NCBI GenBank assembly: GCA_001970855.1
Contig: LSSN01000412.1
Location: 1-34,252, forward strand
Source: Smittium culicis
Lineage: Eukaryota; Kickxellomycota; Harpellomycetes; Harpellales; Legeriomycetaceae
DNA length: 34,252 nt
Reading direction: 5' to 3'
The position numbers and the translations under genes were made by a program. Of the stretch, positions 12,539 through 23,283 are shown in pieces. The notes under the pieces are model-generated. The model worked only from the letters and a program-made list of their open reading frames with translations. It was not told the origin of the DNA and made no database searches. Position 1 is the first letter of the stretch. Every line of letters begins with the position of its first letter.

Positions 12539-12813
12539 CAGGCAACCCTCGTTATTCGCAGTCTTTTTTTTAAAAAAGTTCTCGCGAATAACAAGATTCA
12601 AATTTTGCGCTGATTACAGCATAATTATGTTAATTTGTTCTCATGGAATTTTTTTTTTGTTTAAATTCAAGAATGTTGGCTCATTAAATGGCTAAAGGAA
12701 TCAGAAACACTGTATTGACCAATCACCGAAGAAAAAAAATTCTCATAAATCAAAAAATAATTTAAATTTTTCTTGTTACGTTTCAAATTTTCGCGAATAA
12801 CGAGGGATACCTG
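12539..12813. mobile_element. pogo/Tigger-type MITE with TA target-site duplication
   Basis: The left end reads CAGGCAACCCTCGTTATTCGC and the reverse complement of the right end reads CAGGTATCCCTCGTTATTCGC: 19 of 21 positions agree. Both ends are flanked by TA (12537-12538 and 12814-12815), the expected duplication for the Tc1/mariner superfamily. The CAGG...CCTCGTT..ATT.GCG pattern resembles the termini of pogo-lineage (Tigger) elements, from memory. A subterminal CTCGCGAATAAC at about 12581-12592 repeats the inner TIR part and gives the left end an internal foldback. At 275 bp with no transposase frame it must be non-autonomous. Confidence 0.8.
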
Positions 12814-12815
12814 TA

Positions 12816-15800
12816 GCTGTTTTTATTGAATTTCTTCATACTAGGGGAAAATTTTTTATTTTTCTATATTTTTTGGTTCAATTGATAAATTTAATAAGTT
12901 TTCATTATTAGATAGGCTCTATAGGATCATTATTTCTGATTTAATCTATATTTTGTTGCGATAATTTATATTACTAAATAGTTTTTTTTTTAAAGTAAAA
13001 AAAGAATAAATTAGAATCAAATCTAGTTATCTTATAAAATAATATTATTTCATCTTTAAAAAAAGTTACAATATATTAATACTAAGCATAAATAATAATC
13101 CATAGTAATTAACTGTGTGTGTAATGGTTTTAATGGAATTTTATCCCAAAAATTTTAATAATTTTTTGTGTGTTTTAATAAATAGATCCAACATAATCCA
13201 AAAATCTTCATAATTTCTTTTAATTTCTAAAGTATTTTTGAACTTTGAATTTAAATTTCTTGATTTTGAATCTATTTTTATAAGTACCAATACTTTTTTT
13301 TTTAAATAGCTACTTTTTATCTATTTTTATCTGAGGTTTAATATTATTCCAAATAAAACTGATTATGATTATTTTTTTTATATAGAATAAAACTTTTTCA
13401 GGGTATTATATGAGCAATATAACACAATTTTGAGTGCGGAAAATTGTTGAAAAAAATTTTTCGCATTTTTTTTGTGACTTCTATAATTCCAGCTGTTTAT
13501 TTTGCTTGCTATATTATAATAATACCTGTTCTAAGGTTAGTAAAATAGTTTATGATACTTTGATCAGGTCAAAGGCTAGCTTAATAAGTCAATAATAATT
13601 AATTTAAATAAAAGCTAGATATCAAGAGAAGGTAATCATGTTTATATTTTTTACTTTTAGTATAAGAATTTTGGTTCTTTGTAAAATTTTGGAAATTTTA
13701 TTAATTGTTCTAGTTATCTTTACTTTATTTATTCCAATTTCTTTAATACTTTTTTTTAATCCTAAAATAAAGTTTATCAACGGTTTTGCATTAATTATTA
13801 ATTTTTGTAAAAAGATTAATTTAATGATACAGATTATTCATGCTGAATTATAATTTTGAGCAGAATTTCTTGATGTTTATTCATTGAAATACCATTAGAG
13901 TCAAAAAATATTTCAAGATATTTAAAGAATTTTTTTGCAGAGAAAAGTTTATCCTCTATCCAGCTTTATTTGGAATACGAATTTTTATGTAATTTTTTTT
14001 CGCGCATTTATTTAGGAATTAATAGTTAGAGAATGGATTTTCAGGGCATCTTTTTCTATTTTTCTTCGTTTTTATTATATAATTCTATTATCAAATCATC
14101 TGGCTATGATAAAAATTGAAATTTTTATTGGCTGTCAGATAAATTTTATTTCATTTTCTATAAAAAATAATAGAATAATAAATTTAATATAATATAATAG
14201 CGGAGATATTGATTCCTCTATCCAAAGCCCCTACTTATAAAAGAATTTAAAATATAGTTAAGAGTTTTATTTATTTGAATAAACTATTTTTAAACTAAAA
14301 AGATGATGAGAAAATCCTAAATAAACTTTCATTCTCACTCTTTATATACTTTCCTTCTTATCTATAACTACTGTTTATAATTATTTTTGATTTCACAATT
14401 CTCAAGGTAAAAGCTACTAGCAGTCTTTTTCTTTTCTATCCAATATAATCGATCTAAGCGATATTTAATAGTAGTAATGGTTGTCTTTACATTCTTTTTA
14501 ATCTGAATAGATATAATAACGTAAAATCATTGGTGTGCTTGTTCGTTAAGAAAAATCTCTTTGAGATTCGTTTTTCTTTGCGACATCTTATAAAATGATT
14601 TCCCTCTTTGTTCTTTGTTCTTTGATTCTCTTTTTATTCTTTGTTAAAAAAAATTTTACCTCAAAACTTATTACCAATATTCTTATTTAGCTATCCATTT
14701 ATTTTAATTTTTTAAATTGATTTAGCGTAAATAATTTTGATCATATTGACTAATTACCGACCAAGCCAAAATTTTCTGAGAATTTAAATAAGATCAATCG
14801 GATTTATATTTAGATTTTCTAGAAAAACTAATAAAAATTTCCATGTGTAATATTTAGAGTAATTTTGCTACTTTGAAATATGATATTTGTTGATACTATG
14901 CTATAGATATGCTTCTTGAATTTATAAATCCTGATTATATATTTTTTAAAATTTTCCCAATAATTTTTTGCACTCTATTTTCAAAAAATATTTTTATATA
15001 ACTTTTCACATGCAATAAACAGGGTTATTGGTCATTATTTTATAATCTTTTTAGGTATTAATAATATTTTATATTCTCAATAAGTATCATTTCTTTTTTT
15101 AATTTCTTCTGTGTTGCTAAAAACTATTGAAAGTGATATATTAGTGCTATTTATAGAATTTAAACCCGATTTTACGAACGCATAATGCTTTATTATTTGG
15201 AAAATTTTATAATTAAGTTTATATTGTCATTATAATTCTTTTTATAATCACATTTAAACTATCGGTATTATTTTTTTATCTGATCTAATAAGACATATTT
15301 GATAATTTCACACTTTAATCTCAATTTAAATAATATCATAAAAAAGATTGGCATATTTTATTAATATCCTGCTCATTTAATTTAACTACCATGATATTAT
15401 TCGCTAATTGGTTTATTTCATTTCATATTTTATTACGATAGGTCTAAGGAAATATTTGATTAATTTTTCAATATTTCACACTCAATTGGAGCTGGAACTT
15501 AGATTAATTCCGCTAAGGTTTTCATTTTTAATTACTATTTTCCATTATTCAGGATATAAAAATTGTATTAATTATTATTGGATCTTTTTTTTTTTTTTTT
15601 AGTTTTTTATTAATTTGTTTTGTATTTTATTTTCTTTAAGCAAATCAATATCCAAGTTTTCCGATTTAATTTTCCCATATTTTATCTCTTTTTTTATTTA
15701 TTCATCTTATCGGTCCAATAATTAAGCGATTTAAAATTTCTCTTTAATGTATTTGTTACTATATTATCTATATTTTGGGTTTCTGATATTTTTAAGATTT

Positions 15801-16329
15801 AAACTAATACTACATGATCTCATTTCTGGTATCTAATTAATTATATAAAATGATATTCATTAATTCTCACAAAAAGAATTTGATCCAATGAATCTATAAA
15901 GGATTTTTTTAAACTTCATTTGTCACAAAAATGTAGTCTTTAATCCATATTTAACTCTCATAATATCCTCACTATATGTAAATTTAATTACAATTAAAAT
16001 ATATGCAGACCAAATTACAGGTTGAATGAGGGTAATACCATTTTTATACATTTACTACTTTTTTTTTTTGTAACTTTAGGAGTTTTTATACCCCTAAATT
16101 AATTTTTGTCCATAAAATGTGGCCCATAATTATACGTTATTTTTCTATTATATTTGACATAATATCATCCATGAAAAATTTAAATTGTATTTTTATATCA
16201 TATTAGTTATTGATTATTTATAGATTAAATTTAAATATTTAATCTTTAACGATTTGCAATAATTATCCAAAAAAAATATTTATAAAGATATTTTTATGAA
16301 TAAAATGATTGAATAAACAAAAACTAAAA
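12816..16329. other. AT-rich gene-free tract
   Basis: About 3.5 kb of AT-rich sequence. It contains a short CTTTGTT tandem (three units, about 14606-14626), a bulged hairpin at 14548-14578, and two open frames that are almost purely hydrophobic (about 13638-13853 and 15408-15602). The second runs into a T homopolymer. I do not regard either frame as a gene. Nothing else is visible. Confidence 0.5.
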
Positions 16330-17430
16330 GTAAAAAATTTGCACCAATATTGAGAGATGCAATAAAACTAGAAAATAGCAGCTACCAAATATCGACTCCA
16401 ATCTACCTAACTGGAGATACGAAAAAACAAAAAATATTGGAATACGCTAGCTACAACAAAATTTAAAACATTAATTTTTCGAAAAAAGATCAAAAATGGC
16501 TTTGTTATATCTACGCGCCAAACAGTGGGAGGTTTTTATAGTTAATTTTGAATTAATTTGGGATGATAGTATGGTTATATTTTTTATCATTAGTCTTAAA
16601 AACAGGCCAATAATTTTATATGCAACTGCAATCCATAAAAACGAAATTTTAATTATTAATCACTCATTTCTCTAAAATACCAACAGAATACTTAAAAATT
16701 AATAACCAAACAATAGAAATATGAAAAAAAGAGCTTTAAGTAAGGCTATTTACTTATAAAATAGAAAAGAGTCAATAGTAAAACCAAAGTGGAGATATAT
16801 CGGTAAAAAAACTAAAATTGGGCCAACATTTAATTTAATACAAGCTTGCAGAATGGAAATAGAGCCTAAAGTAACTAGCCTCTTATTATTACTACTTCAT
16901 AATACTTTAATAACTGGTGGGGCTTAATAATATGGTATAGACGTCGACTTGAAGAATCACAGAAATAAAAGCCAAGAAAAGAGAATATAGTTCACATTTA
17001 TTTTGACTGCACAAGAATTAATGAATTTTAAAAGATTATTTGGAAATTTATAAATAATAATTCATCAGTTGACACTAGATTATCAAATATAATAAGACAT
17101 ATATATTTTATTTTTAGATCTCTTCAAAGAAAATTTCACAAATATAGATTTACTGTATGGATTAGCAATATGGAACATTTACAGTGCCAAATACAAAACT
17201 AAACTAACTAATAATATACTGCCTGATGAAAGTTCATTCTTCAGGTGGAAAAAAAATTCAAGAGGTTCGAAAATATCGTAGAAAAGAGACACCTTTAACA
17301 AAGCCAAAAAATTTAGTTTTTCTATCGAACATGGCGGGATGGCATCCTTCAACGATATATAACTGGTCCTCTCTCACGCGCTTATCTTATTCAATTTATT
17401 AGTCAAAAATATTACGATTTTTCTTTTTAA
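16330..17430 (+). pseudogene. Decayed non-LTR (LINE-type) retrotransposon, 3' part of ORF2
   Basis: Plus-strand fragments in different frames follow the order seen at the C-terminal end of LINE reverse transcriptases. There is a thumb-like region with FAPILRDAIKLENSSY (about 16340-16390). Next is IQACRMEIEPKVTSLLLLLL, ending at a stop near 16926. A piece containing NIVHIYFDCTRINEF (about 16985-17027) resembles the H...C half of the zf-RVT zinc knuckle usually written HLF..C. It is followed by AIWNIYSAKYKTKLTNN (about 17165-17217) and TWRDGILQRYITGPLSRAY (about 17330-17385). Many stops and several frameshifts lie between them. The palm motif with its catalytic aspartates is not seen. The fragments have more C and G than their surroundings. 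The LINE assignment rests on motif style, not on a search. Confidence 0.5.
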
Positions 17431-18285
17431 AACAGAAAATTTATTAACCCTTTCCGGGCCCAACACTCTTAAAAATATTTAAAAAATCATAATTGGAAAA
17501 TCCAAATGCCCCTGAAAGTGTCGATTCAAAAATTTTACTACATAATTAATATAATAATTATTAAATTAATAACTAAAAAAAAACCAACAATTTTTGTTTT
17601 TAGGTAATTTTATTTGCGATAAATTAATTCATGAATCAAATAGTATTTATTTATATCAAATTTAATAACTATAATTATTTATGATAGCTTCTATGTACTT
17701 GGGCTATGAAGAATTATCCTTTCAGTAATTGAACCAGAAAGTTCTAAAAGCGTTTTTATTTTTTAAATTCCTTGGAGGCAAAAAAATGTCTTATTTGATT
17801 TTCTCGTTAGACAGGTTAAAACCCTATAAATTGTTTAATTATGAGCTATTCCTTTCATATTACAATATATGTTATTGATATTTTTATATTTTAATGGAGG
17901 TTTTTACTTTTTTTGCTTTTTTTATAAAGTAAAAATATAAAAAATCAAGCAATAAACATTTCCACTACATTAGAAATGACTTCTAAATAGTTTTTTTGTC
18001 AATTATAAAATTAATTTTATTCTCTAAAGATTTTATAGATATGAGAAATTTATTGAAGTTTATATTCTATTTTTGTGAGCTAGTATAAAGTATAGTTATT
18101 TTAGGCTATAATACGATTTTAGTTTATATATTATGCAAAATTTTAATATTTACAGTATTTTCATTACCATTTCTAATATTTCGTATTTTTTTTAGAATTT
18201 AGATATGATTCCGTGAGATGGACTAGAATATAAATATCTACTTTACACAAGACTACTTCCTAATCCAACCATGATTCAATTTCAG
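17431..18285. other. AT-rich spacer, possible piggyBac-like end at 17445
   Basis: AT-rich sequence with no gene. Near its start, TTAA (17445-17448) is directly followed by CCCTTTCCGGGCCCAAC, which looks like a piggyBac-type terminus (TTAA target plus CCC-starting TIR). I could not find a matching inverted end in the window, so the element, if any, is a fragment. Confidence 0.3.
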
Positions 18286-18540
18286 CTAATTTTTTTTTTT
18301 TTTTTGCTTTTTCATAGCCTTTTTCAATTTATTACTATTTATTACTGTATTTTTAGATAAAAAAATATGTGGATCATCATGTATTAAATATATCACAGAA
18401 ATAGTCTTTTCCGAATTTAAACTATCATTCGCTGATTTTTCAACTAAATTCTCAGCATTAATCAAACCCTTAATATTAGTATTATATTTACCTTTACCTT
18501 TTTTATTTTTGATATCCAATTCATTTAATTTTGTTTTAAA
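18286..18540 (-). pseudogene. Charged ORF remnant
   Basis: A minus-strand frame without an ATG start is open for at least 77 codons and reads as a Lys/Asn/Ser-rich protein, including GLINAENLVEKSANDSLNSE and a poly-Lys end encoded by a T run. Upstream, the same strand carries further broken polar frames (18540-18700), and a clearer remnant lies at 18955-19299. I take all of it as one decayed minus-strand ORF, but the connection is inference. Confidence 0.25.
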
Positions 18541-18722
18541 TTATCGAATAAAAATTTTTCTTGAGCTATTTGGGTTTGATGCTCTATCTCTTTTTTAATT
18601 TTGTCTCATTATTTTTAAATTCTTCTAAACAGTATCTCCAATTATAATCATTTCAATATTATATGAATGCTGGTAGGGCTCCTTACCAGATAATCAATAT
18701 TTTAACCTATATAATTTCTAAT

Positions 18723-18758
18723 GAATTTGGAATTTGGAATTCGGGATTCGGGATTTCG
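18723..18758 (+). repeat. Imperfect 7-bp tandem repeat
   Basis: Five adjacent units: GAATTTG, GAATTTG, GAATTCG, GGATTCG, GGATTTCG. The units drift stepwise, as in a small slippage expansion. Confidence 0.8.
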
Positions 18759-18954
18759 ATATTTTATATTTTTTAACATTTAGTTCTCTTAGATGGAAAT
18801 GTATATATATATTATTTTATAAGCGTAGTTATGTGTAGCAATTAATCTATTTTAGAAAGCTCTTTTTATGTTTTTAACCCAACTTTACACACGATTAAGA
18901 AACTCTATAATGTTATCTAGATGTTTCAAACCTTATTAGAATATTCTGTAGTCT

Positions 18955-19299
18955 CTATAAAATCATATTTTTTCGCGTGTATTTTATAAAATTTTTTTTA
19001 GCATTTTCTAAACCATTTTTGTCAATAAAATTTAAAAAGAGTATCTGGCGACAGTTTTCGATTTCAAAACATGCTTGAATTACTCCAATTTGGATAAGAA
19101 TTTTTTCAAAGAAATTTTGAATAACTTGAATGAGTTCTCTTATTGATAAATCCAGTTTCAGTGAGGTATCAAATAAACACGCAGTTTTTCATTTTACAGA
19201 GTCATCACCTGTCGCACTTTTAAACAAAGATACGGGGACGAATCTATTTTTGTTTTTTATAATATCGGAGATGGAGGGTGGAGATTTTTCTTGAACTAA
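18955..19299 (-). pseudogene. Decayed retroelement-like ORF (possibly ORF1/gag)
   Basis: The minus strand is open from 19299 to a single in-frame TGA at 19189-19191 and then on to a TAG at 18955-18957, all in one frame, about 113 codons in total. Upstream of the TGA it contains NRFVPVSLFKSATGDDSVK. Downstream it contains KTACLFDTSLKLDLSIRELI, a helix-like stretch with IQVIQNFFEKIL, then GVIQACFEIENCRQI. The single stop in an otherwise open, protein-like frame indicates a recent pseudogene or element remnant. More frame pieces precede it near 19340-19300, after another stop. The layout would suit a gag/ORF1 protein, but I recognise no domain. Confidence 0.4.
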
Positions 19300-19339
19300 C
19301 TACACTAGCCCAGGCAAGGCTTAGTACCTTGAATACAGC

Positions 19340-20005
19340 ATCACTCGTCTGTTCCATTTAATGCCTTTATTTTATGAAAAATATAGCTATGATTTTTTTT
19401 TTAAATTTTATTTGCCAATTTATTTATTTTTTCTTACTAAGAGGTAGAGAGGGTACATTTTATTAAGCTTTAAATTTTCAGTTTAGTAGCATCCAGTATG
19501 ATGACGGCACTATGCACGTCTCCTCTCAGAAGTATAATAATCAAAGTTTAGTTGTAGAATTTTCATAATGTAAGCTAAAATTGGTTAAAGCATTTTCAGC
19601 TACGAGGAAATTTTTAATTTATTTATTATCGAAGATTATTGGCTTAAAATATAGCGAATGGATCATCAGAATTTTAGTTTGCTATAAAATTATTGGATTT
19701 TAACTTTCGTTTATGACCAATTATTTTTTTATTATTATTGAAGCAGCCAATCGAATCTTTATAAACTCTTAGTTAACTTTATTTAACTTTTAACTTGACC
19801 TTCGTATATTTTGTTTCCTATAAACAATTTCTCAATAAGAAAAAAAAAAATTATTGGGTTTTAGAAAAAGCTTTTGAATCAATATGAATTCCAATCCAGG
19901 ACTTTTTATTTATTTATTTATTTCGCGAGTTTCCAGTAGTCAGATTTATCACTTTTTGCATTTATGTACTTGCGTAGATCGATTTGGCTTATTCATGTTA
20001 TATAA
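19340..20005. other. Upstream region of the CFT2 gene
   Basis: About 670 bp of AT-rich DNA without a gene. It includes a TTTA tetranucleotide repeat (four full units plus TTT, 19905-19923) followed by CGCGAG, about 80 bp before the CFT2 start codon. No clear TATA element or other promoter motif can be assigned with confidence. Confidence 0.4.
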
Positions 20006-23000
20006 ATGACTAGCTCTATCCAATTTACAGCGTTCTCAGGTTCGCGTTCCGAGGGTCCTTTATGCTACTTATTAGAAATTGATGATGCTAAAATATTACT
20101 AGATTGTGGAGGATGTGGGTTAATAGAAGATGAATTTATGTATAATCTCAAAAAGTAAGAGTACCTTAACTGTAATACTTTTAAAAAACATTATTTACTT
20201 CTAACATTTTATAATTCCAACCACTATTAAACTTTTAAAACCATATTTTACCAGGGTCTCGCGTTCAATAGATGCTGTTTTATTATCTCACTCAACTTTA
20301 GAGCATTTAGGTGGTTATGCATACGCGTATAAATTTCTAGATTTAAGATGCCCAGTTTACGCAACTGTGCCAGTATACAATATGGGGAAAATATCTGTTT
20401 CTTCAATAGTCAAAGATCTGCAGAAAGAAAGGGGTTTAGATTTATCACTAGAAGATGTCTCTGAAGCTTTTAATCACATCACTACATTAAGATATTCGCA
20501 ACCGACTAATCTGCCTGGAAAATGTAAAGAAATTAACATATGCGCATATTCAGCTGGACATAGCTTAGGCGGTTCAATATGGAAAATCAAAAAGGGCATT
20601 GATGAGATACTTTATGCTATAGACTACAATCACATACGCGAAAGGTAACTGCCCTTTTAAATAAAATCAAATTGGAAAAGTATTAAAAATCAAAGCCTTA
20701 TTTTAAATTTTATTTTTGTATTTAGCCATCTTGCAGCAACTTCATTGCTACATCGGGGTCAAGTTATTGAGAGTATGTTGAGACCAACACTACTGATAAC
20801 TAGTGCTTGTAATGCCACCAGGATTCTTCCAACTCAAAAATCTAGAAAAGATGCTTTGTTTGATTTCATCAAGGCTCATCTGAAAGGTACTGGTATTGCA
20901 ATAATGCCAGTAGACACAGCCACTAGAGTTTTAGAGCTTACGTATTTAATCGAAAGGTTTATGGACTCTTATTATGGTAACATCGAATATAAACCCGAAT
21001 TTCCTAAAAGAATATTCTTGTTGTCAAGGTATGGAAATAGAGTTTTTAGATTTGCACGATCTATGCTTGAGTGGATGAATGATAATTTAGGAAATGAGTT
21101 TAGCGGAAACAGAAAAAATCCTTTCGATCTCAAGCATATTCAGATCGTAAACAGTTATAGAAAGCTTGAGAAATTAATTTCGGAAGCACTAAGCGGTCAT
21201 AAAAAAGAGGGAATAATTGTTTTAGTAAGCGGTGAAGATTTTGACTTTGGTTACTCAAGAAAGCTTTTTGATAAACTAGCATCAAATGACAGTAACAAAA
21301 TTATTTTAACCCAGCGTGGAAGTTCAAACTCGTTGTCTCGAGTTTTATATGATTTATGGTTTCAAAAAGCAAAACAGAAAGAACTTGAAGATCTCGATTC
21401 AAATGAGAATGGACTTTTTGGCGCTGATAATAATTCTGAATCGTTAAAAAACACGAGTCAAATGAGTATTCCATTAGGGATTGACGTTTTATTGCAAGAA
21501 GAAATAAAGATCCCGTCTTATAAAAAAGTCGCCCTAGAAGGTGACGAATTGGTGCAGTACCAAGAAAAAAAAAGAAAAGAGAAGGAAGAAAAAGAGGCTC
21601 AGGTTGCATTACTCTTAGACGAAGAAATGTCTGAAGAAGAGTTCGATAATATTGACAACGACCAATTAATCGGGACTTCTGAGACAGACGTGAATGACTT
21701 TGATTTCAATAATATTTCGAGAAGGTCTTTTTCTGGACTCCCATCCAATATATACAGAAAATTCTCTATTAATAAAAATGAAAATAAAAGTCTAGAAAAC
21801 TATATTCTCAATACTGAAATGTCAAAGCTATTGTCTGGAGTAATAAACGACATCTATTTTAATTCTGGAAGTCAAAATAAGAACGCTACTTCTAATAAAT
21901 CAAGCATTTTTCCGTTCGTTGACAAGAGAAAGCGTATGAGCGACTATGGTGAAGTATTAGATATTGATCACTTTAAAAAGCCTATATTATCGCAAGACAA
22001 AGTAACTAGTGACGAAAACCGCCTTGAGTCTATTCCTGAATCCTTTAATAACTCATTTAAAAATGACAATCGCTCATCAAATATGGGGAATATTTATAAA
22101 AAAGCAAAAACAGACATTGATAATTACAAAAATAAAGAATACAGCGACGATTCTAGCAGCGAAAGCGAAAATGGTGAAAATAATTCTACAAGTAAATCAG
22201 AGTTTTTCTCAGGAACAAAGCCTGCTGAGATAGGAGATTCAAACGTTGATGATATAGGTTATAAATATATAAAGTATTATAGCCAGTTTGAGATTAACTG
22301 CAGAGTTACTTTTTTAGACTTTGAGGGAAGGGCTGATAGCCGTTCGATGCACAATATAATTGCACAAATTGAGCCTAGAAGAATAGTTGTTGTTGACGGA
22401 GATGAAGTTAGCACCGAGTATTTTTGCCAACTCTGCGCAACAAATGACCGAATGACAGATAGTATATTTGCGCCAGCGATCGGTGAGGTTCTAAACGTTT
22501 CAACAAGAGCAAAAGCATATTCTGTAAAGCTTTCTGATTCATTATTGAACTCACTTAAATTCGCTCAGCCTAAACCACACTCAAAAAATATTTCAAAGTT
22601 ATTATTGTTCAATGAAAGTTCTGGGTCTTATCCAAGATTCAACTTGTTTTCAAAAGCTGAAATGTCAAAAAGCGACAGCCTTGCACTTGCAAATTCAGCA
22701 TTAGAAGCTGGTGACTTAGGAAATAAGAATTTTGGCGAAGAGCTCCGCATATCACGAGTAAGAGGTATTTGGCGTGTATATGGTGACTCAAATGTTCCTG
22801 TGCTTGATCTACCAAATTTGGAAGAGCGACAAATGTATAATGACATAAAGTATGCAGGTGATCTAAAACTAAGTTTACTAAAGCGTGGCCTAATCGCAAA
22901 TGGAATTAATGCATATTTTCAAGGCGACGGAGTTTTAGTTTGTAATGATACAGTTAAGGTAGAAAAGGTAAAGTCTTATTCTATTTTTTAACTCAATTGT

Positions 23001-23147
23001 GCCAAATTTAAAGCTATTTATTTTTTTATTTAATTTTTGTTATTGCTGTTATAGAATGACGAAGGCCTTGTTCAGATAGATGGCGATTTATCTCCTGAAT
23101 TTTTCAAAATCAGGACTGTTTTGTACAACCTATTAGCTGTCATTTAG
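20006..23147 (+). CDS. CFT2: Cleavage and polyadenylation specificity factor subunit 2 (CPSF-100/Cft2), four exons
   Basis: Large non-catalytic partner of the CPSF-73/Ysh1 nuclease in the nuclear pre-mRNA 3'-end processing complex. Exons are 20006-20154, 20255-20644, 20726-22967 and 23055-23147, giving 957 residues. The start MTSSIQFTAFSG parallels the human MTS...LSG start. The metallo-beta-lactamase fold has LLSHSTLEHLGG (H62, E66, H67), where active enzymes have HxHxDH, so the site is degenerate as expected for CPSF-100. SAGHSLGGSIWKI follows. The beta-CASP part includes RPTLLITSACNA and GTGIAIMPVDTATRVLEL (about 234-251). A long acidic, Ser/Asn-rich insert spans about 395-690 and is interrupted by FPFVDKRKRMSDYGEVLDID (about 575-594), a family motif. 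The C-terminal domain has RVTFLDFEGRADS and GVLVCND, and the short last exon ends FKIRTVLYNLLAVI, like the family terminus. It converges on the neighbouring RPR2-like gene. Exon joins keep the frame and restore family motifs. The last donor could also be at 22956, which would drop VEK. Confidence 0.93.
20155..20254 (+). other. CFT2: CFT2 intron 1 (100 nt)
   Basis: Donor GTAAGA at 20155 and acceptor CCAG ending at 20254. The intron splits a Lys codon (AA|G) and joins YNLKK to VSRSIDAVLL, as in the family. A CTAAC branch-point-like word lies at 20201-20205. Confidence 0.9.
20645..20725 (+). other. CFT2: CFT2 intron 2 (81 nt)
   Basis: Donor GTAACT at 20645 and acceptor TTTAG ending at 20725 after a T-rich tract. 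It splits a Ser codon (AG|C) and joins DYNHIRE to SHLAATSLL, matching the family's FNHKRE-xHL block. Confidence 0.9.
22968..23054 (+). other. CFT2: CFT2 intron 3 (87 nt)
   Basis: Donor GTAAAG at 22968 and acceptor TATAG ending at 23054, phase 0. Reading through would stop after VKSYSIF and lose the conserved C-terminal end. Splicing adds 30 residues beginning NDEGLVQIDGDLSPEF. Confidence 0.85.
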
Positions 23148-23283
23148 ATTAATTTTTTTTTTTAATACACATACAGAATGTGGTTTTTAAATTAAAATAA
23201 TAAAATGATTTGATTTGATCTATAGTTCTTATTATTTAGATGTTAAATATAAGTTTTTTTTTTTTAAATTAAAAGGCTATGTA
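23148..23283. other. Short intergenic region between convergent genes
   Basis: 136 bp separate the CFT2 and RPR2-like stop codons. The region is A/T-rich and contains AATAAAA near 23200 on the plus strand, a possible polyadenylation signal for CFT2. Both 3' UTRs must lie here or overlap the opposite gene. Confidence 0.6.

Noticed and set aside
13638..13853. 71-codon ATG-started hydrophobic frame
   Set aside because: Almost only I, L, F, N and K; typical of chance frames in T-rich DNA, with no family motif.
15408..15602. 64-codon hydrophobic frame
   Set aside because: It ends in a poly-Phe run from a T homopolymer; no protein-like features.
600..16000. Possibility that the AT-rich tract is mitochondrial DNA
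   Set aside because: No respiratory-chain genes, rRNA or tRNA genes are seen, and it is continuous with nuclear genes.
21301..21609. Minus-strand frames inside CFT2, and similar opposite-strand frames inside RPR2 and GPI13
   Set aside because: They are antisense shadows of well-supported coding exons.
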